Both the position numbers and the translations under genes were made by a program. Source: Rikenellaceae bacterium (lineage in GTDB: Bacteria > Bacteroidota > Bacteroidia > Bacteroidales > Rikenellaceae). Taken from it: DNA of 64,000 bases. Position 1 is the stretch's first letter; each line of letters starts with the position of its first letter. Below are positions 27,525 through 36,102 of this stretch, piece by piece. The stretch lies in the NCBI GenBank assembly GCA_015059735.1, contig SUZX01000006.1, positions 62,001 through 126,000 of the forward strand, given 5' to 3'. Below the pieces are notes generated by a model, which searched no databases, had not been told where the DNA came from, and worked only from the letters and a program-made list of their open reading frames with translations.

Positions 27525-29168
27525 ATGAAAAAAATATGGTATTTGTTCGCCGCTGTATGTACGCTTACGTTTATGGCGTGCGACGATGAAGATCCCGTCG
27601 GCATCGATTCCGGCTCCGAATTGGAGGTTTTGAGTGCTGATGAAAAGATCGAACTTGCCGGTGGCTCGGGTGTGATCAAGATCAAAACCACAGCCACTGA
27701 GATCTCTGCTACTTCCGATGCAGAGTGGCTCACCATCACCAAATGGACTCCTACGGCTGTCGGCTTCGAAGTTGCCGAGAATACCGAGGGTACCAAACGT
27801 GTGGCCAATATCACTATTGCCGGTGACAAACTGAAAGTTGTGGTGAAAGTGACCCAGAATGGTCCGCAAATCGACCTCGGCTTCGAGGAGAAGACTTTCG
27901 AGGCCGGCGGTGGTACGGGCGAGATTCCGTTTACCGTTGCAGGTGCCGAGGTTTCGGCTCGTTCGCATGTCGATTGGCTCATCGTTGACAAGGTTGAGGA
28001 TGGTAAAATCTTCTTCACCGTGAAAGAGTATGGCTTGAAGAATCAGCGTGCAGGTGCTATCACCGTCAAAGCCGGTGAGGTTACCGACGTGGTTACCATC
28101 TATCAGAATGGTTCCTATTTCGAGATGTCGAACAAGGCCGTTTCGTTGGCTGCCAATGGCTCGGCTGCTACCGAGATCCCCTATACCACCAACCTCTCTT
28201 CCGATCCGCAGGTTGTCATGACTCCTGCCGATGCGTCCAATTGGTTGACGGTATCTTTCGCCGATGGCAAAATGATCCTCACTCCGAAAGCCAACTTTAT
28301 CGACGACCGCGAGGTTGACTTGGCTGTTACCGCCGGTTGGCAGACCGTGAACATCAAAGCTACGCAGAAAGCTGTTACGGTCTTCGATATGCAGAAGTTC
28401 ATTGTTGACCGCAGACAACATACCTTCGAGGTGAAAACTAACGAGAACATCGCTTATGTAGGTGCTTCGTGGGATATCGTGCGTACCGATGATGCTACAT
28501 GGTACACCATTACGAAAAACGCCGATGGTTTCACCATCAACATCACTGCCAACGATACCAACAAGACACGTACCTCTTCGCTCAACCTGCTCGATAGCGA
28601 GGGTTACGTCTTCGCAACACTGCCCATCAAGCAGAAACTCTACGATGTCGCTTGGTTCCTCGGTGATTGGACCTTCACTTACGACAAGGATGGTAAAGAG
28701 TTCGGCGTGACACGCACCATTACTTTCCAACAGCATGCCGATGATGTAAGTGCCAACAAGAGTATCTACGATTGCACCCGCTTGCAGATCAAAGGTATCG
28801 ATGGCAATATCAAACCTTTGGTCACCGTGACCTATGAGGATACGGACGATGGCGTAAGAATGTTCTTCAACTGCAACAAAGAGCCGCTTGGAAAATGGTA
28901 TTGGTCTAATGGTACTATCGAGCGTGACTGCTATGTATATGGTAACGAAGGCGGTGGTAGTGGCTATGGTTGGTGGAATGACACCAATCGGCACGGTTTC
29001 TACATCGTATTGGATCCCGATGGTGATGTCAATACATTGACTTGGGAGCCGGTTGATATGGGAGCTCGTGACTACTTCAAATACATCGGCCACCAGAAGA
29101 TGGATGATGGTACTACGAAGAATTACACATTGGCTGTTACGTTCAAACCTTATACGCTTACACGCTAA
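27525..29168 (+). CDS. BACON lipoprotein sharing the C-terminal module
   Basis: The 547-residue lipoprotein has its cysteine at residue 19 followed by DDEDP, again acidic. Four BACON-like units are marked by EWLTITK, DWLIVDK, NWLTVSF and TWYTITK. Residues about 373-530 form the same beta-rich module as in the upstream protein, opening with VAWFLGDWTFTYD and including a YEDTDDG turn and the VNTLTWEP strand. Bases around 28540-28690 closely match 26810-26950 of the previous gene, so the two share a recent common copy. Its signal peptide and leader are also near copies. It is probably a surface-exposed substrate-binding partner of the SusC/D pair (inference). Confidence 0.8.
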   Translation: MKKIWYLFAAVCTLTFMACDDEDPVGIDSGSELEVLSADEKIELAGGSGVIKIKTTATEISATSDAEWLTITKWTPTAVGFEVAENTEGTKRVANITIAGDKLKVVVKVTQNGPQIDLGFEEKTFEAGGGTGEIPFTVAGAEVSARSHVDWLIVDKVEDGKIFFTVKEYGLKNQRAGAITVKAGEVTDVVTIYQNGSYFEMSNKAVSLAANGSAATEIPYTTNLSSDPQVVMTPADASNWLTVSFADGKMILTPKANFIDDREVDLAVTAGWQTVNIKATQKAVTVFDMQKFIVDRRQHTFEVKTNENIAYVGASWDIVRTDDATWYTITKNADGFTINITANDTNKTRTSSLNLLDSEGYVFATLPIKQKLYDVAWFLGDWTFTYDKDGKEFGVTRTITFQQHADDVSANKSIYDCTRLQIKGIDGNIKPLVTVTYEDTDDGVRMFFNCNKEPLGKWYWSNGTIERDCYVYGNEGGGSGYGWWNDTNRHGFYIVLDPDGDVNTLTWEPVDMGARDYFKYIGHQKMDDGTTKNYTLAVTFKPYTLTR

Positions 29169-29197
29169 TAATTCGAGAACGCACGTTTCATAGAGAT

Positions 29198-29228
29198 AGG
29201 TGTCCGGAGCGACACTTTCCGGACACCT
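29198..29228 (+). repeat. Intergenic hairpin, second copy (between BACON genes 2 and 3)
   Basis: Arms AGGTGTCCGGA (29198-29208) and TCCGGACACCT (29218-29228) are perfectly complementary over 11 bases with a 9-base loop. The bases around it, from the preceding stop to the next ATG, resemble those around the hairpin at 27466. Confidence 0.65.
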
Positions 29229-29258
29229 GTTTCGAAACCGTTAAAAAAGACTACGACT

Positions 29259-31145
29259 ATGAAAAAGATATTTTTATTTATGGTTGCCGCTACGCTTTCG
29301 CTTGCAATCGGGGGTTGTAGCAGTGACGACGATTTGGCTCCCGCTTCGACCAATATTGCGGTGACGGCTACCGACACCGATTTCGAGGCGTTTGGCGGTG
29401 AGGGTACCATCTATATCGATACCGATGCCACCACCATCGAAGCCACTTCCAATGCCAATTGGCTCACCATCACCGAAGCCTATTCCGCGTCGAAAGATGG
29501 CAAAGCGTGGGTATCGTTTGTCGTTGACAAAAACCTCTCCGATATCGCTCGTACCGCTACCGTGACTATCTGCACGGGTGCTCGTGACTGCCAAACTACG
29601 ATCACACAGCAGGGTACTGCTATGGTCATCACCGAGGTAACTTCCGAGTTTTCCGCTACGGGAGGTGTTGGCTCGATGATTGTCGAGACTTCGGTGGAGG
29701 GTTTGGAGGCTACTTCCGATTCCGAGTGGCTTACCATCGGTGCTATCGAAGGCTCGGTTGTCAACTACACTGCCGCAGTAAACGCCACAGCCAGTGAGCG
29801 TACCGCTGTTGTCACCCTTACGCTTGGCACAGTAAGCCGTGTTGTAAACATCAAACAGAGCGGAGCTACATTGACCATCGTAGAGTCGAAACTCGATTTC
29901 GAGAATGGCGGAGGCAAAGGTGAAATCCTGCTTGAAACCACTTTCCCCGAGGTGACTGTCGAGGAGAATGCCGATTGGGTTACCATCGATATTGCTTCGC
30001 CCCAAAAGGTTACCTATACGGTTGCTCCGAACACCACTACGGACCCGCGTACCGCTACCTTGAAGATTTTGGCCGGTGAGATCTCGCAGACCCTCACCAT
30101 CTCGCAAAAGTGCGCTTCGCTCACCGTTGTTGAGACTCCTGCCGAGTTCTATGGCTTGGGTGGTAACGGTCGTATCACAATCAACTGCGACGCTCCGACG
30201 GTAACGGCTACGGCCGATGTCGATTGGATCACCATCGTACAGGCCAACCCCGAGGCTGTCTATTTCACCGTTGGGCTGACTCCTCTTGCCTCATCGCGCG
30301 AGGGTACGATCACTATCAAAGCCAACGATCTCACCCAAACGGTTTCCATCAAGCAGGCTGCGGCTTCGTTGGATATCATTCCTAACGTAACCACTTACAC
30401 TGCCGATGCAGCTACGGGTGATTTCGGTGTCACTATTCCTACAAGTGCATTGAAGGTTTCCTCCGATGCCGATTGGGTAACCTTTGGCGAGCCGACCGAG
30501 TCTGGTTTCACATATTCGCTTGCGGCCAATACCACAGGTGCAGATCGTACCGCAACAATCACGGTTACTTTGAGCGACGAGGTAAGCACGACCTTAACTC
30601 TTACGCAGAAGTTCCATAACTACGACTATTTCGTAGATACCACTTGGACAATGCACTACCTTAGTAGTAGCGACGAAGCTAAGACTGTCGATGTAACGAT
30701 CGCTGCCCATACCGATGCAACAAAAGCTGCCGAAGGTTACTATATTATGAAAGTGGTCGGTAAAGATTATCCTATTACCGTGAAATATGACAATGGCAAT
30801 TTGGCAGTGACGTTGTCCCAAGATCTTGGTAAATGGGATAGTACTTCGGGAGAGAACGGTCAGCTTTGGTGCTCGATGACATCGAAAGGTACCAACGGTT
30901 ACAACGGTAGCCTTACCAATCCGAATGATGGCAATTGGAGATTAGGCTTCAATATGATCTTTAACGGTGATAAAGATAATCCCGAGCTTACTTTCGAACT
31001 GAATGAGAATTCTAAGGCTCGTAACATTTCAGGTAACATAAATCCGCCTCTCAGTGGTTTCATCTTCTTCTGGACTCGTACTTCCGACAACAAGTCGTAC
31101 AACTGGGGAGGTTATAAAGGTATTTCGAAATTTGTCAAGAAATAA
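29259..31145 (+). CDS. BACON lipoprotein with five repeats and a divergent C-terminal domain
   Basis: The 628-residue lipoprotein has its cysteine at residue 20 (IGGC) followed by SSDDD, a good match to the acidic surface-export signal known in Bacteroides. Five BACON-like repeats of about 80-90 residues follow, each with a Trp strand (NWLTITE, EWLTIGA, DWVTIDI, DWITIVQ, DWVTFGE). The last 170 residues (about 455-628) are a beta-rich domain opening with VDTTWTMHYL; they resemble the module of the two upstream proteins only loosely. A strong terminator follows, so this is the last gene of the susC operon. Confidence 0.8.
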   Translation: MKKIFLFMVAATLSLAIGGCSSDDDLAPASTNIAVTATDTDFEAFGGEGTIYIDTDATTIEATSNANWLTITEAYSASKDGKAWVSFVVDKNLSDIARTATVTICTGARDCQTTITQQGTAMVITEVTSEFSATGGVGSMIVETSVEGLEATSDSEWLTIGAIEGSVVNYTAAVNATASERTAVVTLTLGTVSRVVNIKQSGATLTIVESKLDFENGGGKGEILLETTFPEVTVEENADWVTIDIASPQKVTYTVAPNTTTDPRTATLKILAGEISQTLTISQKCASLTVVETPAEFYGLGGNGRITINCDAPTVTATADVDWITIVQANPEAVYFTVGLTPLASSREGTITIKANDLTQTVSIKQAAASLDIIPNVTTYTADAATGDFGVTIPTSALKVSSDADWVTFGEPTESGFTYSLAANTTGADRTATITVTLSDEVSTTLTLTQKFHNYDYFVDTTWTMHYLSSSDEAKTVDVTIAAHTDATKAAEGYYIMKVVGKDYPITVKYDNGNLAVTLSQDLGKWDSTSGENGQLWCSMTSKGTNGYNGSLTNPNDGNWRLGFNMIFNGDKDNPELTFELNENSKARNISGNINPPLSGFIFFWTRTSDNKSYNWGGYKGISKFVKK

Positions 31146-31163
31146 TCCTATCTCCTATATCGA

Positions 31164-31200
31164 AATCGGAGAATCTCTTTGGAGATTCTCCGATTTTTTT
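31164..31200 (+). terminator. Terminator of the SusC/D-BACON operon
   Basis: Arms 31164-31177 and 31182-31195 form a perfect 14-base stem with a TTTG loop, followed by a run of T to 31200. It separates the operon from the phage-type island that ends at 31211 on the other strand. Confidence 0.85.
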
Positions 31201-31210
31201 CAATCGGCTA

Positions 31211-31621
31211 CTATGCCGGCAGCTCCTCATACAGCCGCCAACCCTCGAACACTTCGCGCATGGTGGCCGTTGCGCCGTTTTCGACCCACGAAATTGCTGC
31301 TGCTATGGCCACCATCGTTGCCCGATCGCGGGTGTCGATCCGCTCATCGGCTTCGATCCCCGTACGCTCGGAAACGATGGCGATGTAATGCTCCGTGCGA
31401 TTCTCCGAGGGCGGTGCCCAGCGGCCGATCATCCCGCGCAAGGTATCGAGCCCGTAACGTCGCCGATAGGTGTCGAGCAACACAAAGATCGCCCGATAAC
31501 CCCACGCGAGCGACTCGAACTGCCGAAACTCCGGATCGCGCGAGGGGCGCACCTCTCCGCGGTAGCGAATTCGCGAGAGCCGAATATTTCCGGGATTGCA
31601 GTTGTCGATACCCCTACTCAT
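31211..31621 (-). CDS. Phage lysozyme-like / virion 'structural protein P5' type
   Basis: The protein has 136 residues from the ATG at 31621. The N-terminal NCNPGNIR followed by a conserved helical region (SLAWGYRAIFVLLDTY, then a late WVENG) is the pattern of small phage peptidoglycan-degrading or P5-type virion proteins. I cannot point to a proven catalytic residue beyond family resemblance. It is the last gene of the island and overlaps the holin gene by 8 bases, a classic holin-endolysin pairing. Upstream in-frame starts reach into the holin gene and are rejected. Confidence 0.65.
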   Translation of the reverse strand: MSRGIDNCNPGNIRLSRIRYRGEVRPSRDPEFRQFESLAWGYRAIFVLLDTYRRRYGLDTLRGMIGRWAPPSENRTEHYIAIVSERTGIEADERIDTRDRATMVAIAAAISWVENGATATMREVFEGWRLYEELPA

Positions 31622-32039
31622 CGCCTGCCTCCTTTCCGATACGGCGCACCACATAGCGACGCAACAACTTGAAAATCGGAGCGTCGGAGAGTTGAGTGGC
31701 ATTTTCAAGAAACGACCACAACTCCACCCCGCATGCAAAGCCCGTGAATATCCGCGCAACCTGTGGCTCGGTGTGGCCGAAAACCCAACGGTCGATCAAC
31801 CACGCCATGACGATTGCTGTGAGAGCCAATGCCAATTTAACCACCGTGCGCCACGCCTTGCGGCTCTCGAAATGCCATGTCGATCCCTCGCGACGGGTCA
31901 TCACCCGATCGGCCGCCGTTCCCGTTACGAAATCTATACCGATGAATACCAATGTGCAGCCCACCATCGGGCCGATCGGCGCAAAGAGGGCGGCAATCCC
32001 TGCCGCCACTCCGCTAACGAATTTGTACCAAGCCACCAT
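31614..32039 (-). CDS. Phage holin family protein
   Basis: The 141-residue protein has membrane segments at about 5-40 (GVAAGIAALFAPIGPMVGCT and onward) and about 68-90, with a basic stretch between them and a charged C-terminus ending in basic and acidic residues. This matches the phage holin family found in Bacteroidetes prophages. Holins permeabilise the inner membrane so that the lysozyme can reach peptidoglycan. Its start overlaps the connector gene by 26 bases and its stop overlaps the lysozyme gene. Confidence 0.75.
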   Translation of the reverse strand: MVAWYKFVSGVAAGIAALFAPIGPMVGCTLVFIGIDFVTGTAADRVMTRREGSTWHFESRKAWRTVVKLALALTAIVMAWLIDRWVFGHTEPQVARIFTGFACGVELWSFLENATQLSDAPIFKLLRRYVVRRIGKEAGDE

Positions 32040-32487
32040 CGATCGAACAACGATTTAGTATATCACATCGGGGGTCGTATTCGGGAAACTCCTCTTGGTG
32101 GTCGGCAAGATGGCGCGAGGCACGACGCAACAGCGTGCGAGCCTCGGTCAGCAGGGCACGACGTTGCCTGCTTCGCGCCTCCTCGCTCGCCGGTTGCGCT
32201 CCATCGGGTTTGGGGGCTGTCGTGCCACAACGGTCGGTGCGGATGTCGAGTTGCGATTGCACCATGAGCCTTGTGTAGCGGGCTATGGGGGCAGCAAGGT
32301 AGTTGGTCACAAAGTCCGCATAAGCTCCTTCGAGCAGTCGCTCGTGGAGTGCCGCCCCCAATACAGGGCGGATGTAGCGAGCTTCGGCCGCAGCAATGTC
32401 GGCCTCTGTGACACGTCCTGCCGCGAGGTATTCGTCGTCGCCAAATACCAACTGCGCTACTTTGTGAGGTGTGATGAGTGTTTTCAT
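32014..32487 (-). CDS. Putative phage head-tail connector (DUF6712-like)
   Basis: This 157-residue cytoplasmic helical protein sits directly after the portal gene (4 bases). Its opening (LITPHKVAQLVF, then ADIAAAEARYIRPVLG) resembles small gp6/DUF6712-type head-completion proteins of Bacteroidetes phages. The C-terminal third is rich in Arg, Glu and Gln. The assignment rests on position and weak similarity; no motif proves it. Confidence 0.5.
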   Translation of the reverse strand: MKTLITPHKVAQLVFGDDEYLAAGRVTEADIAAAEARYIRPVLGAALHERLLEGAYADFVTNYLAAPIARYTRLMVQSQLDIRTDRCGTTAPKPDGAQPASEEARSRQRRALLTEARTLLRRASRHLADHQEEFPEYDPRCDILNRCSIDGGLVQIR

Positions 32488-32491
32488 ACGT

Positions 32492-33718
32492 TTATTCTAT
32501 GCTTCGGATGTTGTATTTGGTGATCTCCGACAAGAAAACTTGCTGTTTCTCGTCATCGGGGTCGTAGTCAAGGCCGTCGGCCTTGCGTGCCTCCCATACC
32601 TTCATATAAATAGGTTTTGAGCGCGTCGGCGGGCGGTTGATGATCTGCAACGAGGAGGTGTCGAGCTCCAAAATCGAGGTGATCAGCGCACGAATCGGCT
32701 CGGTCAACTCGGCCTGCTCGCCAAGAATTACCGTGTTGAGCGCGATTTCGTATTCGTGAAGAATACGCTCGGCGCTGAATCCTGCGGCATAGTCCACGCC
32801 GCTCAATGCACGAAACCACGAGTGCGCCACCACAATATCGCTCACAGCCTGATCGTGCAGCGACTGCCAATCGCCCTCGTTTTGCGCGACAATGGGCTCG
32901 AAGTGCGAATTGCCGTTGTTTTCGCCATCGCGAATCACAAACATCACCTGCCCGGGGTTGCCGCCAAACTTCTCCTCGGCAAGTCGTGCAATGCGCTCGG
33001 CCTCTTCCTCGCTGTCAACGGCCGTGTCGAGCACCATCACCCCTGAGGGTTGAAACGAGTTGTCGAGCCGTGCGATATTCCAGCGATCGGTTTTGTAGGC
33101 GATGGCTGAGGCGTTCAATCCTGCGATGTAGGGTGGCACGCCGTAGTGGTCGAACGAAGGTTCGTAGTCTTTGTAGTGTATCAGCGTGCGTAACGTGCCG
33201 TCGGCTTGCTCCTCGAAACGGGGGTAGAGTGGCAGTGATTGTGCCTCTTTCAGTCGGAAGTTGCGCCAATCGTGGTGCAACAATACATGCTGCGAGTCAC
33301 GGGCTATGCGACAACGCGAGGCATCTTGGTGGTAGAGTGCCAAAAACGAATGATTGCGGTCGGTTACCGCTTCGAGGAAGGCGTTGCCAAAGAGGGCTTT
33401 GTCGAAAGCCAACTTGTTGAGTACTTGGCGCAGGCTCTCACCACAACCGTTCACACGGCGCACAAAAGCCGCCAAGCGGGGTTGTTGCACCTCGTCGCAG
33501 GTAAAGCCCTTGCCCGAAATGTAGTCGGCCTTGTCGTTGATGATGCGGCGGTGGGTCGTCGAACGGCGAGCCATCAGCGTTAGTGCTTCGGGAAAGAGGT
33601 TGTCGTTGCCCCACCGCCAAAATTTGTCGCTTGCCACCGATTTTGTCCCGAACAGTGGCTCGTTGTATGCTCGGTTGGCAACCGACACGGCAGTCTTTGT
33701 TTTTCTCTTTGTGTTCAT
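32492..33718 (-). CDS. Phage portal protein
   Basis: The 408-residue protein resembles HK97-type portals of Bacteroidetes phages: an early segment DKFWRWGNDNLFPEAL, a long alpha/beta core and NIARLDNSFQPSGVMVLDTA near residue 220. A later block, HSWFRALSGVDYAAGFSAERILHEY, is typical of the portal stem and crown region. Portals form the dodecameric DNA gate of the capsid. The frame is intact and of normal length. It lies downstream of the capsid gene here, the reverse of the usual phage order. Confidence 0.8.
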   Translation of the reverse strand: MNTKRKTKTAVSVANRAYNEPLFGTKSVASDKFWRWGNDNLFPEALTLMARRSTTHRRIINDKADYISGKGFTCDEVQQPRLAAFVRRVNGCGESLRQVLNKLAFDKALFGNAFLEAVTDRNHSFLALYHQDASRCRIARDSQHVLLHHDWRNFRLKEAQSLPLYPRFEEQADGTLRTLIHYKDYEPSFDHYGVPPYIAGLNASAIAYKTDRWNIARLDNSFQPSGVMVLDTAVDSEEEAERIARLAEEKFGGNPGQVMFVIRDGENNGNSHFEPIVAQNEGDWQSLHDQAVSDIVVAHSWFRALSGVDYAAGFSAERILHEYEIALNTVILGEQAELTEPIRALITSILELDTSSLQIINRPPTRSKPIYMKVWEARKADGLDYDPDDEKQQVFLSEITKYNIRSIE

Positions 33719-33789
33719 GGGTTGGTTGGATTGATGGGTTGATTCCGACCCGCAAAACCGAGTGGTTTCACGGGCCGGAACGATTACGC

Positions 33790-34770
33790 TTATGCGCGGT
33801 AGGCGTAGCTTACGAGTGTTTCGTCAAGCACCGTGCAGCCGGCCATGAAGAGTGCCCGCTGGCGATTCTCCATCACATCGGGGTTGTACCACATGCGCAC
33901 CTCGGTGCCCGGGAAATCGGCGGTGTTTACGGCCAACACCAAATTGCGACGGTCGGTCAGCAGACAGAACGATTGGTGCAGGCTGGTCGATCCGAGGTAG
34001 CTACCCAAGCGCACATCAACAACCGGAATTCCATGATAGGCGAGAGTCGGGTGCCCACCCACTGTGCCGGAGTAGGCGGCATCGGAGCCTTTCTCGTCGA
34101 GATACTTCTCGTAGCGGTGGTAGAGATCGGAGGTGACAAAGAATGCCAACTGCCCGTCGGCTTTGAGATCTTGCAGACGCACCGGAGCATTGTTCCACAA
34201 CTCATCGAAGATCGCGACGATCTTGCCGCTGTCGGTGGTCAGATCGCTCGTTTGGTATAATGTGTTGTAGAACAACTCGCTCTCAGCACCCTCTTTGAGC
34301 ATCTTCAAAAATCCGTCGAAGGTGTTGTAGCCGCTCTCTGCCGCACTGTCGCCAATCCACATCGTAGCGCGAATGTTTTCGGCTACGGCTTGGCGAAAGA
34401 GTGTGGTTTCGGCCTCCTCCAACTCCGTTCCCGTTAGGTCGTCGAGATTGACATCCGCACGGCCGGTGATGCGCTCATAGACCAACGAGAAGTAGTCGGC
34501 AGCCGAAAATCCCAACTCGGCTTTCACTCGTTTCAAGTCGATGGTTTTCTGGTATTTGGTGGCAGGAGCTCCTCCACTCCAACCGGCAGCATTGTATTGT
34601 TGGAGGATGTTGCGTTGGCCATCCCAAAGTTGTACGGTGGTGGGGGTCGGGAGGTTGTAGATCACTCTTACTCCGAGGTCGATGGCCGACGGGCCGGAGA
34701 GCATTGGGCGGAAGAAGATGTTTTCGAGGTCGGAACCAGTGTACTGTTTTGCATTTTCAAGGAAACTCAT
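33790..34770 (-). CDS. Putative phage major capsid protein
   Basis: The 326-residue protein has no signal peptide or membrane helix. It starts with a short helical arm and then a mixed alpha/beta chain containing AFFVTSDLYHRYEKYLDEKG and HPTLAYHGIPVVDV, which resembles the peripheral loop and beta-hinge region of HK97-type capsid proteins in Bacteroidetes phages. Size, position between the prohead protease and portal, and the lack of any enzymatic motif support the call. There is a 104-base gap before it and 71 bases after it, so it may have its own translation signals and high expression. I cannot confirm the fold without structure prediction. Confidence 0.62.
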   Translation of the reverse strand: MSFLENAKQYTGSDLENIFFRPMLSGPSAIDLGVRVIYNLPTPTTVQLWDGQRNILQQYNAAGWSGGAPATKYQKTIDLKRVKAELGFSAADYFSLVYERITGRADVNLDDLTGTELEEAETTLFRQAVAENIRATMWIGDSAAESGYNTFDGFLKMLKEGAESELFYNTLYQTSDLTTDSGKIVAIFDELWNNAPVRLQDLKADGQLAFFVTSDLYHRYEKYLDEKGSDAAYSGTVGGHPTLAYHGIPVVDVRLGSYLGSTSLHQSFCLLTDRRNLVLAVNTADFPGTEVRMWYNPDVMENRQRALFMAGCTVLDETLVSYAYRA

Positions 34771-34874
34771 GGTAAAAACAATTTTTAAGGGTTTAAGATT
34801 TGGTTTACTGTTAGTTTGTTGAGGGATGTAGTTGTCTGAGTTTCAAACACATATACAATCCCTCCGAGTTGACT

Positions 34875-35837
34875 TTAATTTGCTCTGAAAGCCTGTGCAT
34901 CGCGGGCATAGGCCTGCTCGTTTGCCGAAAAGATGATCTTGCCGAGCGAAGGATCTTCGCGGGGAAGCATTGTGGTGGGTTTGATGCGAAATAGTATCTC
35001 GTCGCTGACAATCGACGAACGACGCTGCAAGGCACGAATATCCTCGTCGAAGTGAAGGATGTTGCGATCTTCGGGAAGTTCCCGACCGAGATCACCCTCG
35101 ACCGTCTGTGATGCAAGCGGTTGTGCGACAGTCGATCCGATTCCGATCCGGTCGAGCAGTTGTTGCCAACGGTGACGCATGCGCATTGCAAATGAGGGTT
35201 GCTTGTCGCAAGGTACTTCGGCTCGATTTTCGGGTTGCGACGACGCTCCTTGTTCGTTGTCAATTAGGCGGTCGGCCAGTCCTGCGGCAAGCACCTCTTC
35301 GGGTGAGAGCCAACGACCGTTGCCATTGTTCTCGGCCATCAGCGTTTCGAATTCCGCAGTAGGGCGTCCTGACCGTTCTGCGTAGATTGCTGCGATGCGT
35401 GCATCGGTTTGGCGCAACAGTTCGATCTTTTCGGTCAACTCGGCCGCATTGCCATCGGTGGCACATACTGCGTTGTGAATTAGGTAGAGTGCGTTGGCCG
35501 AGATCTCGCGACAACCCTCTGAGGCGGCTTGGGCGATGATGGTGGCTGCTGAGGCGGTGTAGCCATAACAGCGGGTGATGATGCGGGCGTCGAGCGAACG
35601 CAGGGCGTCGTGGATCAATAGCGCATCGTTGACGTCGCCTCCCGTCGAGCGGATCTCGACCACCACTTCGGGAGCCTTGATCTCGGCAATACGGCGCACG
35701 GCTTCGCGAAATCGTTCATAGGTTGCCACACGGCTGTCGGGATGGTCGAACTGCCATGCTTCGGGAACACCGATGATTCCCTCGATCTCGATATGGCAGA
35801 CCGAAGTCGCGTTACTGATTTGAATTTGCGAGTTCAT
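34875..35837 (-). CDS. ClpP-type phage prohead protease
   Basis: The protein has 320 residues from the ATG at 35837. Residues about 10-190 are a ClpP-like serine protease: strand EVVVEIRSTGGDVNDALLIH, nucleophile Ser in GYTASAATII, His in LYLIHNAV, and an acidic residue in the following helix (DARIAAIYAERSG). This is the head-maturation protease type that trims capsid and scaffold in phages. The C-terminal 130 residues are charged and may be the scaffold part (inference). Its start lies 26 bases inside the preceding small gene. A longer in-frame start at 35939 is rejected because it reads through that gene. Confidence 0.82.
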   Translation of the reverse strand: MNSQIQISNATSVCHIEIEGIIGVPEAWQFDHPDSRVATYERFREAVRRIAEIKAPEVVVEIRSTGGDVNDALLIHDALRSLDARIITRCYGYTASAATIIAQAASEGCREISANALYLIHNAVCATDGNAAELTEKIELLRQTDARIAAIYAERSGRPTAEFETLMAENNGNGRWLSPEEVLAAGLADRLIDNEQGASSQPENRAEVPCDKQPSFAMRMRHRWQQLLDRIGIGSTVAQPLASQTVEGDLGRELPEDRNILHFDEDIRALQRRSSIVSDEILFRIKPTTMLPREDPSLGKIIFSANEQAYARDAQAFRAN

Positions 35838-36102
35838 GAATAGAGGTTTTAAGGGGTGAATAATAACAATTGCGGGCTTTTTCATAGGAGATGCAGAGCC
35901 GTTCGGCCACTTGACGCAACGCTTCGCAACGGGCAACACCTTGCCGAAAAAGTTGTTCTGTTAGGTTATGGATCGCAAGCCGTTCGCAGACTTTGATGTC
36001 GATCAGTCCGATATCGAAGAGTTGTCGAACGATTCGCTGGGCTTGCGCATCTCGAATGTTGCCGAAGACCGTTCGGCAGAGCAGTTGTTCGCGTCGTGTC
36101 AT
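35812..36102 (-). CDS. Small helical HTH-like phage protein
   Basis: The protein has 96 residues from the ATG at 36102. It is almost wholly helical; the segment CEALRQVAERLCISYEKARN near residues 57-78 has the shape of a helix-turn-helix. It could be a regulator or even a small DNA-recognition subunit, but no family is certain. ATGA at 36099-36102 couples it to the large upstream gene, and it overlaps the protease start by 26 bases. Confidence 0.55.
   Translation of the reverse strand: MTRREQLLCRTVFGNIRDAQAQRIVRQLFDIGLIDIKVCERLAIHNLTEQLFRQGVARCEALRQVAERLCISYEKARNCYYSPLKTSIHELANSNQ

Noticed and set aside
27390..29093. 567-codon antisense frame opposite the second BACON gene
   Set aside because: This is the same artefact as the antisense frame in the first BACON gene, and its peptide has no recognisable domain.
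17810..31145. Calling the SusC/D locus a polysaccharide utilisation locus
   Set aside because: No glycoside hydrolase, polysaccharide lyase or hybrid sensor is present; the enzyme gene is a zinc metallohydrolase.
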